A stretch of 64,000 nt of DNA from Leuconostoc rapi (GCF_016908715.1 NZ_JAFBEK010000002.1:186001-250000), one strand, 5' to 3'. Counted from the first letter of the stretch, positions 20,652 to 30,146 are shown. Numbers and translations: made by a program. The notes: generated from the letters alone by a model not told the origin.

Positions 20652-23600
20652 ATGGTTGATAACAAAACAATTAAAACGACGAAAATTATCTTTCCGCAAA
20701 TTTATGCTTACACACTTCCTGAAAACCAAGGGACACCAGGATATTATGATGTAGGCAATATCAAAATTGGTTATACGCACCGGTATAACGTAAATGATCG
20801 AATTGAAGAACAAACAAAAACTGCTGCAGGTCACTTGCATTATGATCTATTATGGTCAAATCCTGCTAAGTTTAATGATTCAGATGATTGGTTTGATGAT
20901 AAAAAACTACATACTTATCTACGCACTTTTAAACATCGAGAACAACAAAAATTTGAGAATGGTAAATTATCTGAGTGGTTTTTCTATAATGGTACCCCAG
21001 AACAAGCCAAGGTAGATTTTTACGATTTTAGTCATAACCAACTTAGTCAGATTAAAGAAAAAGAACAATATATTTTGCGACCAGAACAAGTGGCAGCGGT
21101 TGAACAAACTTTAAACTATGAAAAAGATCATCGTGGTCAAAATTTTTTGTGGAATGCTAAACCACGCTTTGGCAAAACGTTAGCTACTTATGATCTGGTA
21201 CGCCGAATGGATGCCCATAAAGTTTTAATTGTTACTAATCGTCCAGCAGTTGCTAATTCTTGGTTTGATGATTTCGAGAAATTTATTGCTTGGCAAACAA
21301 ATTTTGCATTTATTTCAACAAGTGATTCTCTTAAAAATCGACCTAGTATGACACGCGATGAGTTTACTCAACAAATGGATGACGGTAAAGATAGCATGTT
21401 AGCTTTTATCTCACTTCAAGATTTAAAAGGAGGCATCGCTTTTGGTGGTGGTTACGACAAACTGTCGTGGGTCAAACAGTTGGATTGGGATCTTCTGGTT
21501 ATTGATGAAAGCCATGAAGGTGTTGATACATTTAAGACAGATATTGCATTTGATAATATCAAACGTAATTTTACTCTCCATTTGTCTGGTACACCGTTTA
21601 AAGCTGTTTCTTCTGGTAATTTTTCTGATGATCAAATTTACAATTGGAGTTATGCAGATGAACAAGAAGCTAAAATTGATTGGCCGAAGAATGCAGAAGA
21701 AAATAACCCCTACGAAAAGTTACCTCGTTTAAGTTTATTTTCATACCAAATGGGTCAAATGATCACTGACGACGTGAATCAAGGCGCTAAAATTGATGGT
21801 GAGAATATCGACTTTGCCTTTGATTTGAATGAGTTCTTTGAAACCAATGATTCAGGTAAGTTTATACATGAAGCAGATATCAAAAAATGGCTTGATTCTT
21901 TATCTCATAATGAAAAATATCCGTTTTCTACAAAGAAATTGCGTGATGAATTGAAGCATACTTTTTGGCTACTCAATCGTGTAGCAAGTGCAAAGGCGTT
22001 AGAAAAATTATTAAAGGATCACCCAGTATTTGAAAATTATGAAATAGTGTTAGCTGCTGGAAACGGTAGGACTGATGATGACCAAGTAGTCAATCAAAAG
22101 TCACTAGAACGTGTTCGTCAAGCTATTCAAAACAACGAAAAAACAATCACACTTTCTGTAGGCCAACTAACAACAGGAATTACTATTCCTGAATGGACTG
22201 GTGTTTTAATGTTGTCAAACATGAAATCGCCTAGTTTATATATGCAGGCGGCTTTTCGCTCCCAAAATCCGTGGGAATATGAAGTCAATGGTATTAAACA
22301 CCAAAAAGAAAATGCTTATGTGTTTGATTTTGCACCAGAGCGTACGCTGACAATTTATGATGAGTTCGCTAATAATTTATCACGTAAGACAACAAATGGT
22401 GGTGGGACAACGGATGACCGAAAAGGAAACATTCGAACATTACTAAATTTCTTCCCTGTAATTGCTGAAGATAGTGAAGGAAAAATGGTTGAACTTGATG
22501 TGAATCAAGTATTGACAATTCCAAAAGCACTTAAAGCTCAAGAAGTGGTTCGCCGTGGCTTCATGTCCAATTTGTTGTTCCAAAATATTTCAGGTATTTT
22601 CGCATCAGCTGGTGCTCGTGAAATACTGGAACAATTAAATCCGGTAGATCAAGGAAAATCTGTTCCACATAAGACAGAGGAACCTATTGATACCAAAGAT
22701 GTTCAAGTTGATAGTGCAGGAAACGCGACAGTCGAACAGGATATTGTTGTCGCAACAACGGAAGCTAAATTTGGTGCCAAAGTATATGAAGATATACAGT
22801 CTGCTGTGGAACAAGCTGTTATCGACGGTGATAGTAATATTTCAAATGTCGTCGCAACGAGTTTCAAACAGAATACGCAAGATAGTGTTAAAGAACTGGC
22901 TAAAGAAAATGGTCTGACTGTTAAATCTGCTGAGCAAGTTGTGCAACAAAATGCTAATGCTATTGCCAGAGAAATTGAAGTCGTTCAAAAGCAAACTGAA
23001 ATTAAACAGAATGAAGCAAATGTCACATATCAAGCAGTGATTACAGAGGCCCATAACGACCCAGTAAAGGTAGCTGAAGCAAAAGCAACTTATGAAGTTA
23101 AAAAACACGAGATTGAAGAAAGCTTCAAACAGGAAGTCATAGCAAAAGTTGAGACGAAAACTAAAGAGTTAACCCATCAAGCAACAGAAACAGTACTTCA
23201 AAAAATTGAAGAAAAAAAGAAGCTTACTGTCGAAGATGATGTACGTGCGCGTTTACGTGGCTTTGCTCGCACTATACCATCGTTCTTGATGGCCTACGGG
23301 GAATATCAAACAGTACTTTCTAATTTTGACATGACTATTGCTGATGCGGTCTTTAAAGAAGTAACAGGGATTACTTTAGATCAATTCCGTATGTTACGTG
23401 ACACCTATAATTTCTTCGATCCAATAGTTTTTGATGAATCAGTTCAGGAATTTCTGAATAAACGTAAAGAACTGGCTAACTATTTTGACGATACGCAATC
23501 AGAAGATATTTTTGACTATATCCCAGCGCAAAAAACAAACCAAATCTATACGCCAAAAAAGGTTGTTAAGATGATGATTGATAAGGTGCAGGAAGAAAGT

Positions 23601-23936
23601 CCGGAAGACTTTACTGATCCAGATAAAACATTTGTGGATTTGTATATCAAGTCAGGACTTTATATCACTGAAATTGTGAAACGTCTGTATGTTGGGTTAG
23701 AGGGAAAAATTACTGATCCAGATCAACGATTGAAGCATATTTTGGAACATCAAGTTTATGGCTTTGCACCTAGTGAAATTATCTATAATATTGCACGTAA
23801 CTTTATATTTGGGTTTGATGAAAAGGCAAATAATATTGATAGCTCGCATATTGTTTGTCTTGATACCACACCTTTTGCCCGCGGTGAAGGTGATTTTGAG
23901 GCAAAGTGTGATGAATTATTTGGAGGTAAAAACTAA
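20652..23936 (+). CDS. GIY-YIG nuclease / SF2 helicase / N-terminal half of an adenine methyltransferase
   Basis: A 1094-residue multidomain protein. Residues about 15-125 look like a GIY-YIG (T5orf172-type) nuclease: YAY, then YYDVGNIKIGYT, Arg50, KLHTYL and a late Glu in SEWFF. Residues about 140-560 are a DEAD/DEAH helicase: AKPRFGKT (169-176), DESH (285-288), SGTP (312-315), VGQLTTGITIP and QAAFRSQNP (532-540). Residues about 690-880 are charged and helical. Residues 964-1094 carry methylase motif X (IYTPKKVVKMMIDK) and a motif-I variant (FVDLYIKSGLYITEI). The catalytic NPPY is missing and lies in the next gene, whose ATG overlaps this stop (TAATG). Likely role: recognise, translocate on and cut unmodified DNA. 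Confidence 0.75.
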   Translation: MVDNKTIKTTKIIFPQIYAYTLPENQGTPGYYDVGNIKIGYTHRYNVNDRIEEQTKTAAGHLHYDLLWSNPAKFNDSDDWFDDKKLHTYLRTFKHREQQKFENGKLSEWFFYNGTPEQAKVDFYDFSHNQLSQIKEKEQYILRPEQVAAVEQTLNYEKDHRGQNFLWNAKPRFGKTLATYDLVRRMDAHKVLIVTNRPAVANSWFDDFEKFIAWQTNFAFISTSDSLKNRPSMTRDEFTQQMDDGKDSMLAFISLQDLKGGIAFGGGYDKLSWVKQLDWDLLVIDESHEGVDTFKTDIAFDNIKRNFTLHLSGTPFKAVSSGNFSDDQIYNWSYADEQEAKIDWPKNAEENNPYEKLPRLSLFSYQMGQMITDDVNQGAKIDGENIDFAFDLNEFFETNDSGKFIHEADIKKWLDSLSHNEKYPFSTKKLRDELKHTFWLLNRVASAKALEKLLKDHPVFENYEIVLAAGNGRTDDDQVVNQKSLERVRQAIQNNEKTITLSVGQLTTGITIPEWTGVLMLSNMKSPSLYMQAAFRSQNPWEYEVNGIKHQKENAYVFDFAPERTLTIYDEFANNLSRKTTNGGGTTDDRKGNIRTLLNFFPVIAEDSEGKMVELDVNQVLTIPKALKAQEVVRRGFMSNLLFQNISGIFASAGAREILEQLNPVDQGKSVPHKTEEPIDTKDVQVDSAGNATVEQDIVVATTEAKFGAKVYEDIQSAVEQAVIDGDSNISNVVATSFKQNTQDSVKELAKENGLTVKSAEQVVQQNANAIAREIEVVQKQTEIKQNEANVTYQAVITEAHNDPVKVAEAKATYEVKKHEIEESFKQEVIAKVETKTKELTHQATETVLQKIEEKKKLTVEDDVRARLRGFARTIPSFLMAYGEYQTVLSNFDMTIADAVFKEVTGITLDQFRMLRDTYNFFDPIVFDESVQEFLNKRKELANYFDDTQSEDIFDYIPAQKTNQIYTPKKVVKMMIDKVQEESPEDFTDPDKTFVDLYIKSGLYITEIVKRLYVGLEGKITDPDQRLKHILEHQVYGFAPSEIIYNIARNFIFGFDEKANNIDSSHIVCLDTTPFARGEGDFEAKCDELFGGKN

Positions 23937-24967
23937 TGAAATTTGACGTAGTAGTGGGGAATCCACCGTATCAGGAGGAAAATGTAGGTAGTAATAATCA
24001 AGCCGCGCCTGTGTATAATTATTTCTATGATTTGGCAGAACTCGTTTCTAGAAAGTACATTTTAATTTCGCCTGCTCGTTTTTTGTCGAATCAAGGAGCG
24101 ACGCCTAAAGCGTGGAATAAGAAAATGTTAAATGATGAACATTTGAGTATTGAATACTTCTGTGCTAAGAGTAGTAAAGTTTTTCCTAATGTTGACGTTA
24201 AAGGTGGGATCGTTATTTTATATAGAGATCAGTCAAAAAGATTTGGAGCCATTGAAACGTTTATTCCATTTGAAGAATTAAGACGTATTTATCATAAGGT
24301 TAAAAAAATTACTTTAGCTAACATTAGTGGTGTTGTTTACAGTCCTGATAGTTATAGGTTTACTGATTCTTTATTTAAAGAGCATCACGAACTTATTGGA
24401 AGAACTGATGAGTCGCATGCTAAAGCAGTAGCTTCAAGTGTCTTTACACGTTATCCTGAAATTTTTACTCAAGATAAGCCCAATGATGGGGAACGGTATG
24501 TCCAAATTTATGGTAGATTGTCTGGGAAGCGTTTATATCGTTGGGTTAAGAAAAATTATATTTATGATCACCCGAACTTAAATAAATGGAAAGTATTTGT
24601 TCCTGGGGCGAATGGAACGGGAAAAATAGGAGAAACACTTTCTACGCCTGTTATTGGGAAACCAGGCACGGGACACAACCAAACTTTTGTAAGTTTAGGA
24701 GTGTTTGATACTGAATACGAAGCTAAAGCATTATTAAGCTATATTAAGTCTAAATTTGGGCGTCTGATGTTAGGACTTATGAAAACGACGCAAAACAATC
24801 AATCTAAAAATACATGGTCCAAAGTACCAATGCAAGACTTTACTCCCAATTCCGATATTGACTGGACGAAATCTATTTCAGAAATTGATCAGCAACTTTA
24901 TAAAAAATACGGTCTGGATCAAAGCGAAATTAACTTTATCGAAGAAAAGGTGAAAGCGATGGCATAA
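23936..24967 (+). CDS. Eco57I-type adenine methyltransferase, C-terminal half with NPPY
   Basis: The 343-residue protein opens directly with MKFDVVVGNPPYQEEN, the beta-4/motif IV catalytic site for N6-adenine methylation, and continues with SRKYILISPARFLS and a C-terminal part typical of target recognition (NKWKVFVPGANGTGKIG, GTGHNQTFVSLGVFDTEYEA). It has no SAM-binding motif I, which is at the end of the upstream protein, so both halves are needed. The ATG shares one base with the upstream stop and GGAGG lies inside that gene, so translation is coupled. Fused, the pair would read as one ordinary helicase-methylase polypeptide. Confidence 0.8.
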   Translation: MKFDVVVGNPPYQEENVGSNNQAAPVYNYFYDLAELVSRKYILISPARFLSNQGATPKAWNKKMLNDEHLSIEYFCAKSSKVFPNVDVKGGIVILYRDQSKRFGAIETFIPFEELRRIYHKVKKITLANISGVVYSPDSYRFTDSLFKEHHELIGRTDESHAKAVASSVFTRYPEIFTQDKPNDGERYVQIYGRLSGKRLYRWVKKNYIYDHPNLNKWKVFVPGANGTGKIGETLSTPVIGKPGTGHNQTFVSLGVFDTEYEAKALLSYIKSKFGRLMLGLMKTTQNNQSKNTWSKVPMQDFTPNSDIDWTKSISEIDQQLYKKYGLDQSEINFIEEKVKAMA

Positions 24968-24970
24968 ATC

Positions 24971-27900
24971 ATGGATGAAGTGCCGGAATTTAAATTTCAA
25001 TCACTGTCTGAGTACAATGCCATTGTCAACAGAATGGCTGAAGCAATGAAAAATGGGAGACTGGTATTCTTTATAGGAGCTGGTATTTCAAGAATCCAAG
25101 GATATCCGAGTTGGGATGAATATATTGATAGATTTATTAAATACTGGGAATCTCATATTAATGATGACCCAGCAATTCAAAAATCGAGAGTATATGTTAA
25201 CGCGTTAGATCAAATTTTAAACTCAAATATTGATAAAAAACGTAAAGTTGACTTAGTTCATCAAATGATTAAACAAGCGTTTGGTCAGGAAATGTTTGAA
25301 GAGAGGCAGTTAGACTTTGAAAAATACTATTTTGAAACGTTGCCACCCATAACAGAATATAATCCAGTGTTAACGAAACTAGCAAATCTTGATGCTTTTT
25401 ATATAACGACCAACTATGATAATCAAATTGAAAAACATCTTGATACCATGAGAACAGTAAGTGCAACAGTTACTGATATTGGGGATTTTGACTATCGAAC
25501 AGATCAAGTTTCCCTTAACACGGTTATTCACTTGCATGGTATGCCGAATGGTAAACCAGAACATTTCATTAGTTCATCATCTTCGTATAAAAAACATTAT
25601 TACTCTGACTTTCAACCAATTAGCAAGATACGTAATTGGATTACTGAGAAAAAGCTTTTACTTGTTTTTCTAGGTTCCAGTATGGAAGAAGACGAGATAC
25701 TGTCTTTACTTTCTGAAACAAACGGGGATAATATTGCATTTCTATCTTCAAATCATGGAGAGAATGAAACAGGAAATTGTATTAGAAAAGTTACTGAAGA
25801 CTATCACTCTGCTCAAAATCACACACAAGTTTTTTGGTATGATGACGATTACAATATGCTTCCACCATTTGTGGACAGATTAGTTAACGACATACGTGAT
25901 GTAGCATATCCAGAAAGTAATGATGACTGGTATAAATTTAGAGATGTAAAGGCATCCGATGAAAAAATTATCAATATACTAAATACAACGGAATTTGACA
26001 TTCTTGGACACTATTTTGATGGCTTACCTCCCGCAATTATTGCAAAACGAGTGCCACAAATTTTAAATAGTAATATTTTTGAAGATCCAGATAGAAACAT
26101 TCCTGTTGCAATTTGGGAGGCACTAGATAAAAATGATAAAAACCTAAGTACTTCCAAAATTGATAGCATCATTAACTATGTTAACGGGAAAAATTGGACA
26201 TATCGTATAGAAATTGCTATTTCTTTTCTTAGGAGTTTAGAACTATCTAAACAACAGACTCTTAATTTGGAGAAATCATTGGGGTCTAAGCCGGAAATTG
26301 AGTATTTGGATTTCTATGATTGGCCAAATGTTATGGGATGGTTTTTGGTTAAAGAAATTAAAAAACATAGCTATCAAGGTGGGTATTATAATGTGGGAAA
26401 ACCATTAATTTATAATTTGGTCCCTCAAGCTCAAGAAGAACTTATTAATATATTAAATAGCGATGATTTTAAAGTTATAGTATGGGAATCTGCTGAAGAT
26501 ATTATCAATTGTGGTGGCTTTTTTCAGCTGTTTCATGCTATTTTAGATGATATTTTTACAATCGACAATGAAAACTGGGAAAGTAGCATAGATGAACGTT
26601 TATTGTGCCATCCCATATTTATTAAAGTATTAATGAAGGTTAATGAGGAAACAAAGCTCTCTGATCGCCTTGTTAGTCAAATCATCAGCAATGTTGATTT
26701 TTCCGATAGAAATTTAGGCGCTTTGTTCAATGATTTCTTTGATGAAAATGATTTAGAAATAAAACAATCACGTGGAAACATTGAAAAAGTTGAGTATCAG
26801 GATGGTATGACTTTTAGTGGTGAAGCAAAGGAGGTTCAACAAACTTCTTTTGTGACGGAGAAAGATCTGGCTTCGGATGATGATTCTACTCTAATTAATA
26901 AATTAATAAGCCCTGCTCATAAAGGTCTTCAATTTGGGATAGAAGATGACCTTTGTGAGCAGTCTGTTAATGGTACTACCAATTTTTTAAAAAAAATACT
27001 GCTTAACCCTGAAACTACAGTTGCAAATAGAGTTGTAAAATTGTTTGCTGATAATATTCAACGACTTTATAATGACTATAAGGACTTGTATTATTGGTAT
27101 TTATTTGAAGTAGGTAATGAAGTCAAGTCTGATGATGGTATGATTCATGCCATTATAAAAATGTACAAAGACAATAAAATTTCTAGGTTTGATCATGATG
27201 ACGCTAAGATGTTTAAGTTTTTATTGAATACTGATTATTTCGTTGATGCAACCAGCATGGCTTTTTGGCAAATAGATACAGTCAATTTTGATTTGCCATA
27301 CCCTAACCAAAATGAGCAAGAGGAGTTCGCATATATTCATTTTATCAATTCAAGTTTAGGAATTTATCTTGACCTGTTTAAACTTGTCATCGAAAAAAAC
27401 CCAAATAATAAAGATGCTGCAAAGCAATATATTGAAACTATTAAAGATGATAATATTCGTCATTTCATGATGGGGAGACATTACGATATGTATACAGATA
27501 GCCTCCCAAAGACGATTTATGATCTTAAGGGAATTTCATCGGCATATCGATTAAAAAATAAAGGCACATCCGCATTTAAAAATGCTACACTGATTGCTCT
27601 AAATGAAGGTTATAGTGATTCGTTGATAGAACACAATGTAGCTATCGTTTCGCTACATGAAATCAATCCATCAAAAGATGCTATTGCGTGGGGCAAAATT
27701 AATGTGTTTATGATTTTTATGTATATTTTTAACACGAATTATGATTTTCCGTATCAACAAGAATGGCTGACAGAAATTATGACTCGGCACGCTAGTAAAT
27801 ATTTTAATACGATTTTTAGAATGTTTAGAAAAGACAACAGCAGTATTAACTCAAAAATTAATAAATTATTGTTGAATCCAAAGGAAATTTTGAAGTTAAG

Positions 27901-28159
27901 TGATGAGAAAATCAATATAGCACTAGTAACATCAAAAATTGATGATATCAAGAATGATTTGCAACCACTATTCCTTAAAATACTTACGACAATCATTAGT
28001 TTTGGTAGAGTGCAAATTAATGGTATGTCAATACAAACTATTGAAATGGCGTTAGAACAGTCAGATACCGAGAAACGGAAGCAAATGTTCAATGGTTTAA
28101 GAGGTTCAATGAATTTAGGTGATTTTAATCGATTGGAAACAAAATATTCAACGATTTAA
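24971..28159 (+). CDS. Large SIR2-domain protein, predicted NAD+-consuming defence effector
   Basis: A 1062-residue protein. The N-terminal about 260 residues are a SIR2-like NAD-binding domain: FFIGAGIS (33-40), TTNYD (146-150), HLHG (187-190) and FLGSSMEEDE (233-242). In studied bacterial SIR2 effectors (Thoeris ThsA, DSR) the Asn and His at these positions catalyse NAD+ hydrolysis; here they are N148 and H189. The remaining about 800 residues are helical and AT-rich, without a motif I recognise; they may form the sensor. It starts three bases after the methylase stop, so it belongs to the same operon. A weak stem-loop (AAATAAAC/GTTTATTT, 28161-28182) follows. Confidence 0.8.
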   Translation: MDEVPEFKFQSLSEYNAIVNRMAEAMKNGRLVFFIGAGISRIQGYPSWDEYIDRFIKYWESHINDDPAIQKSRVYVNALDQILNSNIDKKRKVDLVHQMIKQAFGQEMFEERQLDFEKYYFETLPPITEYNPVLTKLANLDAFYITTNYDNQIEKHLDTMRTVSATVTDIGDFDYRTDQVSLNTVIHLHGMPNGKPEHFISSSSSYKKHYYSDFQPISKIRNWITEKKLLLVFLGSSMEEDEILSLLSETNGDNIAFLSSNHGENETGNCIRKVTEDYHSAQNHTQVFWYDDDYNMLPPFVDRLVNDIRDVAYPESNDDWYKFRDVKASDEKIINILNTTEFDILGHYFDGLPPAIIAKRVPQILNSNIFEDPDRNIPVAIWEALDKNDKNLSTSKIDSIINYVNGKNWTYRIEIAISFLRSLELSKQQTLNLEKSLGSKPEIEYLDFYDWPNVMGWFLVKEIKKHSYQGGYYNVGKPLIYNLVPQAQEELINILNSDDFKVIVWESAEDIINCGGFFQLFHAILDDIFTIDNENWESSIDERLLCHPIFIKVLMKVNEETKLSDRLVSQIISNVDFSDRNLGALFNDFFDENDLEIKQSRGNIEKVEYQDGMTFSGEAKEVQQTSFVTEKDLASDDDSTLINKLISPAHKGLQFGIEDDLCEQSVNGTTNFLKKILLNPETTVANRVVKLFADNIQRLYNDYKDLYYWYLFEVGNEVKSDDGMIHAIIKMYKDNKISRFDHDDAKMFKFLLNTDYFVDATSMAFWQIDTVNFDLPYPNQNEQEEFAYIHFINSSLGIYLDLFKLVIEKNPNNKDAAKQYIETIKDDNIRHFMMGRHYDMYTDSLPKTIYDLKGISSAYRLKNKGTSAFKNATLIALNEGYSDSLIEHNVAIVSLHEINPSKDAIAWGKINVFMIFMYIFNTNYDFPYQQEWLTEIMTRHASKYFNTIFRMFRKDNSSINSKINKLLLNPKEILKLSDEKINIALVTSKIDDIKNDLQPLFLKILTTIISFGRVQINGMSIQTIEMALEQSDTEKRKQMFNGLRGSMNLGDFNRLETKYSTI

Positions 28160-28263
28160 AAAATAAACAAAGTAGTTTATTTTGATGACGTTAAGATATG
28201 CAGAGCCATAGTCCCTTTAATTTGTTTTAAAATAATAAATCGCCAACCATGATAACTTCCATA

Positions 28264-28428
28264 TTAAGCCTCAATTTCAGGGATAAAATTCAATAAATAT
28301 AGCCCCTTATCAGTAAAATGATAGGCAATTTGTGGTGGATTGGTTGGTAGATGTTCCCTTGTAATAATACCGTTTGCTTCGAGATCTTTTATTCGAGTTG
28401 ATAGAATTCTAGGAGTACGACTTTTCAT
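28264..28428 (-). pseudogene. Remnant of an HxlR-family regulator
   Basis: Fifty-four codons encode the second half of the winged-helix domain of HxlR regulators (RILSTRIKDLEANGIITREH, then a YHFTDKGLYLL wing). The first half, with the conserved cysteine and first helices, is absent; upstream sequence is non-coding up to the tRNA terminator. This is a truncation and marks the right edge of the island as a recombined region. Confidence 0.7.
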
Positions 28429-28469
28429 CAGGCAATAGCAAGTAGAATACTAAATTTTTAATCACAACA

Positions 28470-28498
28470 TAAAAAGCCGCAACTGAAGTTGCGACTTG
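28470..28498 (-). terminator. Terminator of tRNA-Glu
   Basis: On the minus strand AAGTCGCAACTTCAGTTGCGGCTTTTTA: stem with one mismatch and T-tail directly behind the tRNA. Confidence 0.8.
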
Positions 28499-28501
28499 AT
28501 A

Positions 28502-28573
28502 TAGCTCGTGAGAGAATCGAACTCTCGATTCCGCCGTGAAAGGGCAGCGTCTTAGCCACTTGACCAACGATCC
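28502..28573 (-). tRNA. tRNA-Glu (TTC), with irregular acceptor stem
   Basis: The 72-base sequence folds as a cloverleaf with D arm GTCAAGTGGCTAAGAC, anticodon loop CTTTCAC (TTC), variable AATC and a perfect T arm GAGAG/CTCTC. The acceptor GGATCGT/ACGAGCT contains an A3-G70 mismatch and the anticodon stem a U-G pair where a C-G pair is usual. It may be functional or a decaying copy. Its 3' end faces the defence island. Confidence 0.8.
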
Positions 28574-28707
28574 ATGGTCAGTGATGTCTGATATTTATCA
28601 GAAAAATATACTATAGTATCAAGTTTTTGGTCACTCGTTAATACGTTTGACATGACTTTTAAAATAATAACCAACTAGTATAACAAAACTGCGTTTTGAC
28701 ACATATT

Positions 28708-29391
28708 TTACTTGGTGACAATATCCAAAATATCTTGGTAATTCTGTGCAATGTATGTCGGTTTTATAGTCAATTGTGGCTGATCATTGTTGGGATTGAA
28801 CCAAATACTTTTCATATTAACCGCTGAAGCGCCTTTTATATCAGCAGATAATTTATCACCAACCATAACTGTGTTGTCAATTGTTAATCGGGGATCAACA
28901 TCTAGGATATGTGAGAAAAATTGTGGCTGAGGCTTGTTAAAGCCGATTTCCTCTGAAATGAATACCTTATCAAAATACTTTTGAATATTGGCACCAGCTA
29001 ATCTAGCATACTGTGTTTTAGCTAAGCCGTTAGTCCCGACAATCAGTTTATAATCACGTTTTTTTAAATTGTCCAAAAGCGTTGTTGCACCTGAAATGAC
29101 ATGATAATTATGATCGAGTTTCGTGCGATACATCGCTTCTAATTGTTGACCATCACTTTGAATGTCAAAATGTGCCAATGTATCCGAGAATCTAGTATTC
29201 AATAGGGGCTGACTATCATAACCCTGTTCAATTTTTTGCCAAATAGTCGCGTTCAATGCAAGGTAGTATTCAAATGCGACCTCTAAATCTGGCACACGTT
29301 GCGATGTTAAAATGTCGCGTACGCCTTCGTATTCGCCACGTTTGAAGTCTAAAAGCGTGTCATCTAAATCAAATATGATGTTTTTAATCAT
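28708..29391 (-). CDS. HAD-superfamily hydrolase (YjjG-type nucleotidase-like)
   Basis: A 227-residue protein with motif I FDLDDTLLDFKR at the N-terminus, motif II GTNG, and motif III/IV FNKPQPQFF and VGDKLSADIKGA. These aspartates catalyse phosphoryl transfer. Length and the helical cap suggest the YjjG/YfnB nucleoside-monophosphate phosphatase group; the substrate is inferred. The frame extends to 29469 but the MIKNIIFDLDDT start at 29391 is the family start and has GGAAG upstream. It is divergent from the Crp/Fnr regulator. Confidence 0.85.
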   Translation of the reverse strand: MIKNIIFDLDDTLLDFKRGEYEGVRDILTSQRVPDLEVAFEYYLALNATIWQKIEQGYDSQPLLNTRFSDTLAHFDIQSDGQQLEAMYRTKLDHNYHVISGATTLLDNLKKRDYKLIVGTNGLAKTQYARLAGANIQKYFDKVFISEEIGFNKPQPQFFSHILDVDPRLTIDNTVMVGDKLSADIKGASAVNMKSIWFNPNNDQPQLTIKPTYIAQNYQDILDIVTK

Positions 29392-29498
29392 TAGTTGGTT
29401 ACTTCCATTCAATAGTTTATAATAGTTATCTGATATAGATAAGTATACTGGATATGCTAAAATTAACATATGCTATATCACACATTATTGGTGGGACA

Positions 29499-30146
29499 AT
29501 GATTGATCAAATGACTATTGACAACGCTAACTTAAATTTTCTACCAGATGACGTATTTGCTGGCAGTTATTTAGCCTATTTTAAAAATGATGACGTTATC
29601 ACGACTTCTGAGCCGACAGGTGAGGCTGCTAAATTATATTACTTAATAGCCGGTCGTGCTAAAGTTATCGCATTGTCTGATGAGGGGGAAACTAATTTAG
29701 TTCAACTTTTATACCCCAATGATTGGATAGGAGAACTTGAATTTACGGCACAACAAACAACTGCAAAACAAGTTACTGCAATCGGTGACAGCGTATGTAT
29801 TTGTATTCCCAATCAGATCGTCAGAGAGTATTTATTAAACCATGTCGGCTACTTACAGCATATTAATCAGTATCTAGTAAAAAAATTATTGGCGCGCACA
29901 AATATGATGATTACGAGCCGTACTTATGAATTTAAATATCGCTTAGCAACGTTTATCTTGGATGATTCGTATGACAATTTTTATAGTGAACCCCATACTT
30001 TAGTGATGGCGTACTTAGGGGTAAGCTACAGACATCTTTTATACACATACAAAGTATTTGAAACAGAGCAACTATTATTTAAAGTAGGCCGAAATCAATA
30101 CCGACTTAACGCTGATAAACTGAGAGAATTCTATCTTAAGCCCTAG
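29499..30146 (+). CDS. Crp/Fnr-family transcriptional regulator
   Basis: A 215-residue protein with an N-terminal cupin-like effector domain (LYYLIAGRAKVIAL, GEETNLVQLL-type beta roll, about residues 25-110), a long dimer helix and a C-terminal helix-turn-helix (MAYLGVSYRHLLYTYKVFE). It has no cysteine cluster of an oxygen-sensing Fnr, and the roll lacks an obvious cAMP phosphate cassette. Resembles YeiL-like regulators. Start at 29499 is supported by GGTGGGA. Target unknown; the divergent HAD gene is a candidate. Confidence 0.75.
   Translation: MIDQMTIDNANLNFLPDDVFAGSYLAYFKNDDVITTSEPTGEAAKLYYLIAGRAKVIALSDEGETNLVQLLYPNDWIGELEFTAQQTTAKQVTAIGDSVCICIPNQIVREYLLNHVGYLQHINQYLVKKLLARTNMMITSRTYEFKYRLATFILDDSYDNFYSEPHTLVMAYLGVSYRHLLYTYKVFETEQLLFKVGRNQYRLNADKLREFYLKP

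Noticed and set aside
19474-28502. Integrative element bounded by a tRNA repeat
   Set aside because: I found no integrase and no copy of the tRNA-Glu 3' end at the left side by eye; the island status rests on gene content only.
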